Shown in pieces: positions 13,376 through 13,785 of a stretch of 13,785 nt of DNA (within the stretch, counting starts at the first letter, position 1; each line of letters begins with the position of its first letter). Origin of the DNA: JANNXY01 sp031409775. GTDB lineage: Bacteria > Patescibacteriota > Minisyncoccia > Phycocordibacterales > CAIZIN01. The stretch lies in assembly GCA_031409775.1 (NCBI GenBank), contig JANNXY010000027.1, positions 1 through 13,785 of the forward strand. The letters run 5' to 3'. Made by a program: the position numbers and the translations under genes. The notes beneath the pieces were generated by a model. It did not search any database. It was not told where the DNA came from and saw only the letters and a program-made list of their open reading frames with translations.

Positions 13376-13459
13376 CCCTCTGTTTGCTTGGAAGATTCGC
13401 GAACGCCAATTCTTTGGATCCTCCGAGCAAACAGAGGGCTACAGATTTGGCGTTCGCGA
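13376..13459 (-). promoter_or_regulatory. SD-sequestering interleaved inverted repeats in the zinc-ribbon gene leader
   Basis: Pair A is 13376-13392/13422-13438 (16 of 17 pairs, the odd one a G-U). Pair B is 13397-13409/13447-13459 (13 bp, perfect, TCGCGAACGCCAA). In mRNA order the arms run B'-A'-B-A, then 7 nt, then ATG. The GAGGG used as ribosome binding site is the end of arm A, and CCCTC in A' is its complement. Pairing A-A' would hide the start site; pairing B-B' crosses it, so the RNA can fold as a pseudoknot or switch between two hairpins. Translation control of the first element gene is inferred. Confidence 0.6.
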
Positions 13460-13470
13460 TTTATCCAATT

Positions 13471-13499
13471 AAAAAAGGATGCTCTCATTTTGGCATCCT
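13471..13499 (-). terminator. minus-strand terminator or attenuator upstream of the zinc-ribbon gene
   Basis: AGGATGC/GCATCCT (13476-13482/13493-13499) forms a 7-bp stem with a 10-nt loop, followed on the minus strand by TTTTTT (13476-13471). It would stop transcription entering from the right. Because the in-frame ATG 13488 and its AGAGG lie inside the hairpin, it may also act as an attenuator for the gene at 13368. Confidence 0.65.
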
Positions 13500-13529
13500 C
13501 TTAATTCCACCGCTGGTGTACTCGTCCTT

Positions 13530-13547
13530 ACCCGACTAAACCCGACT
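13530..13547. repeat. tandem ACCCGACT repeat, 10-bp period
   Basis: ACCCGACT occurs at 13530-13537 and 13540-13547, one helical turn apart. This spacing suits cooperative protein binding on one face of DNA. It lies in the 13500-13667 stretch, where I see no gene, and T-rich runs follow it. Confidence 0.35.
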
Positions 13548-13667
13548 TTTTTTGATATTTGTCGATTTTTTCTCCCATAAGTAGCAACTCTCCTGCATAA
13601 GAATCTACAGCCTTTAGGTTTTTTGCTAAGTATCTAATATATGCCTTAGGCCCCTTCCACCTATAAC

Positions 13668-13696
13668 TTGATACATCCTCCATCTATCTGTATACT
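13668..13696 (+). promoter_or_regulatory. strong promoter of the 13703 gene
   Basis: TTGATA (13668-13673) and TATACT (13691-13696) are separated by 17 bp, both near consensus. The ATG follows 6 nt after the -10 box, so the mRNA should be leaderless. Confidence 0.65.
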
Positions 13697-13702
13697 GTAG
13701 GT

Positions 13703-13785
13703 ATGACAACCATAGATAAATACTCTCGTATGCGTCTTTTGTTAAATGAAAAGCAGTGGAGACAGTACCTCGCTACCGAAGCAGA
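13703..13785 (+). CDS. partial CDS, possibly ISAzo13-type transposase N-terminus
   Basis: Only the first 27 codons are in the window. The product begins MTTIDKYSRMRLLLNEKQWR and goes on QYLATEA. A LNExQxRxxxAxEA segment is what I remember from the N-terminus of ISAzo13-family transposases, ahead of a helix-turn-helix. This rests on recall of a short motif and is not secure. It lies behind a strong promoter on the strand opposite to the element genes, so it is a separate unit, either inside the element or in the right flank. Confidence 0.45.
   Translation, partial: MTTIDKYSRMRLLLNEKQWRQYLATEA

Larger units (their letters stand above)
9077..13500. mobile_element. integrated replicon in the 3' end of ssrA (right end not found)
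   Basis: The unit begins at or inside the tmRNA 3' end and carries only minus-strand genes: zinc-ribbon protein, small ORF, primase, RepA-like helicase and large serine recombinase. A recombinase next to a tmRNA gene with its reading frame running into it is a classic sign of site-specific integration. I see no second copy of the tmRNA 3' end in the window, so the right boundary is uncertain. The span given ends at the last minus-strand terminator. No structural phage gene, relaxase or conjugation gene is present in the visible part, so it looks like an integrated plasmid or satellite-like element rather than a full prophage. Confidence 0.7.

Noticed and set aside
13500..13785. attR (copy of the tmRNA 3' end) at the right side
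   Set aside because: I looked for the T-arm or acceptor sequence and found only CTTCCAC at 13655-13661, too short to mean anything; the boundary may lie outside the window or share only a few bases.
1..13785. CRISPR array
   Set aside because: No regularly spaced direct repeats of 20-40 bp were seen anywhere.

Overview
The window looks like a piece of a Patescibacteria (Candidate Phyla Radiation) chromosome, most likely Parcubacteria-like, carrying an integrated mobile element on its right side. The assignment is an inference. It rests on the RecG variant with a long insertion in the helicase core, on compact genes of which several seem to start at leaderless promoters, on tiny GIY-YIG and unrecognised secreted proteins, and on a serine-recombinase element sitting in the tmRNA gene.

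Layout. 1-324 is GC-rich, full of short hairpins and without a recognisable gene. A 32-codon ORF and a terminator (325-451) precede recG (467-2662, +). A tRNA-Ile with the unusual anticodon UAU follows at 2706-2778, then a secreted and anchored protein of unknown function (2885-3601, +) that ends in a terminator. On the minus strand lie an exported Ig-like/Kre9-type repeat protein (3636-4757), ftsH (4777-6690) and, translationally coupled upstream of ftsH, a HepT-MntA (HEPN/MNT) toxin-antitoxin pair (6962-7354 and 6687-6980). A small unknown gene (7453-7713, -) diverges from smpB (7824-8282, +). smpB is followed by a GIY-YIG nuclease gene (8368-8703) whose stop codon touches the tmRNA gene ssrA (8703-9077, +), so both trans-translation components lie together.

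Mobile element. From the 3' end of ssrA to at least about 13.5 kb all genes are on the minus strand: a zinc-ribbon protein (13030-13368), a 42-codon ORF (12888-13016), a RepB/AEP-like primase (11934-12872), a RepA-like RecA-fold helicase (10777-11862) and a large serine recombinase (8998-10605). The last 26 or so codons of the recombinase are antisense to ssrA, so its C-terminus and stop codon lie in the tmRNA gene. The set reads as a minimal integrative replicon: recombinase for integration and excision, primase and helicase for replication after excision. No capsid, portal or relaxase gene is visible. The right end was not identified. The window closes with the start of another gene (13703 to end, +) behind a strong promoter, possibly an ISAzo13-type transposase.

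Most interesting. Two element genes, the recombinase and the zinc-ribbon protein, have 5' leaders with the same interleaved inverted-repeat layout (b-a-b'-a'-SD-start). The last arm contains the Shine-Dalgarno-like sequence. This is what a pseudoknot or two-state RNA switch controlling translation would look like. Other points are a 10-bp dyad CCCTWWAGGG found three times around the recombinase gene, the tRNA-Ile(UAU), and a repeated -10 box placed 6 nt before the start codon, which implies leaderless mRNAs.
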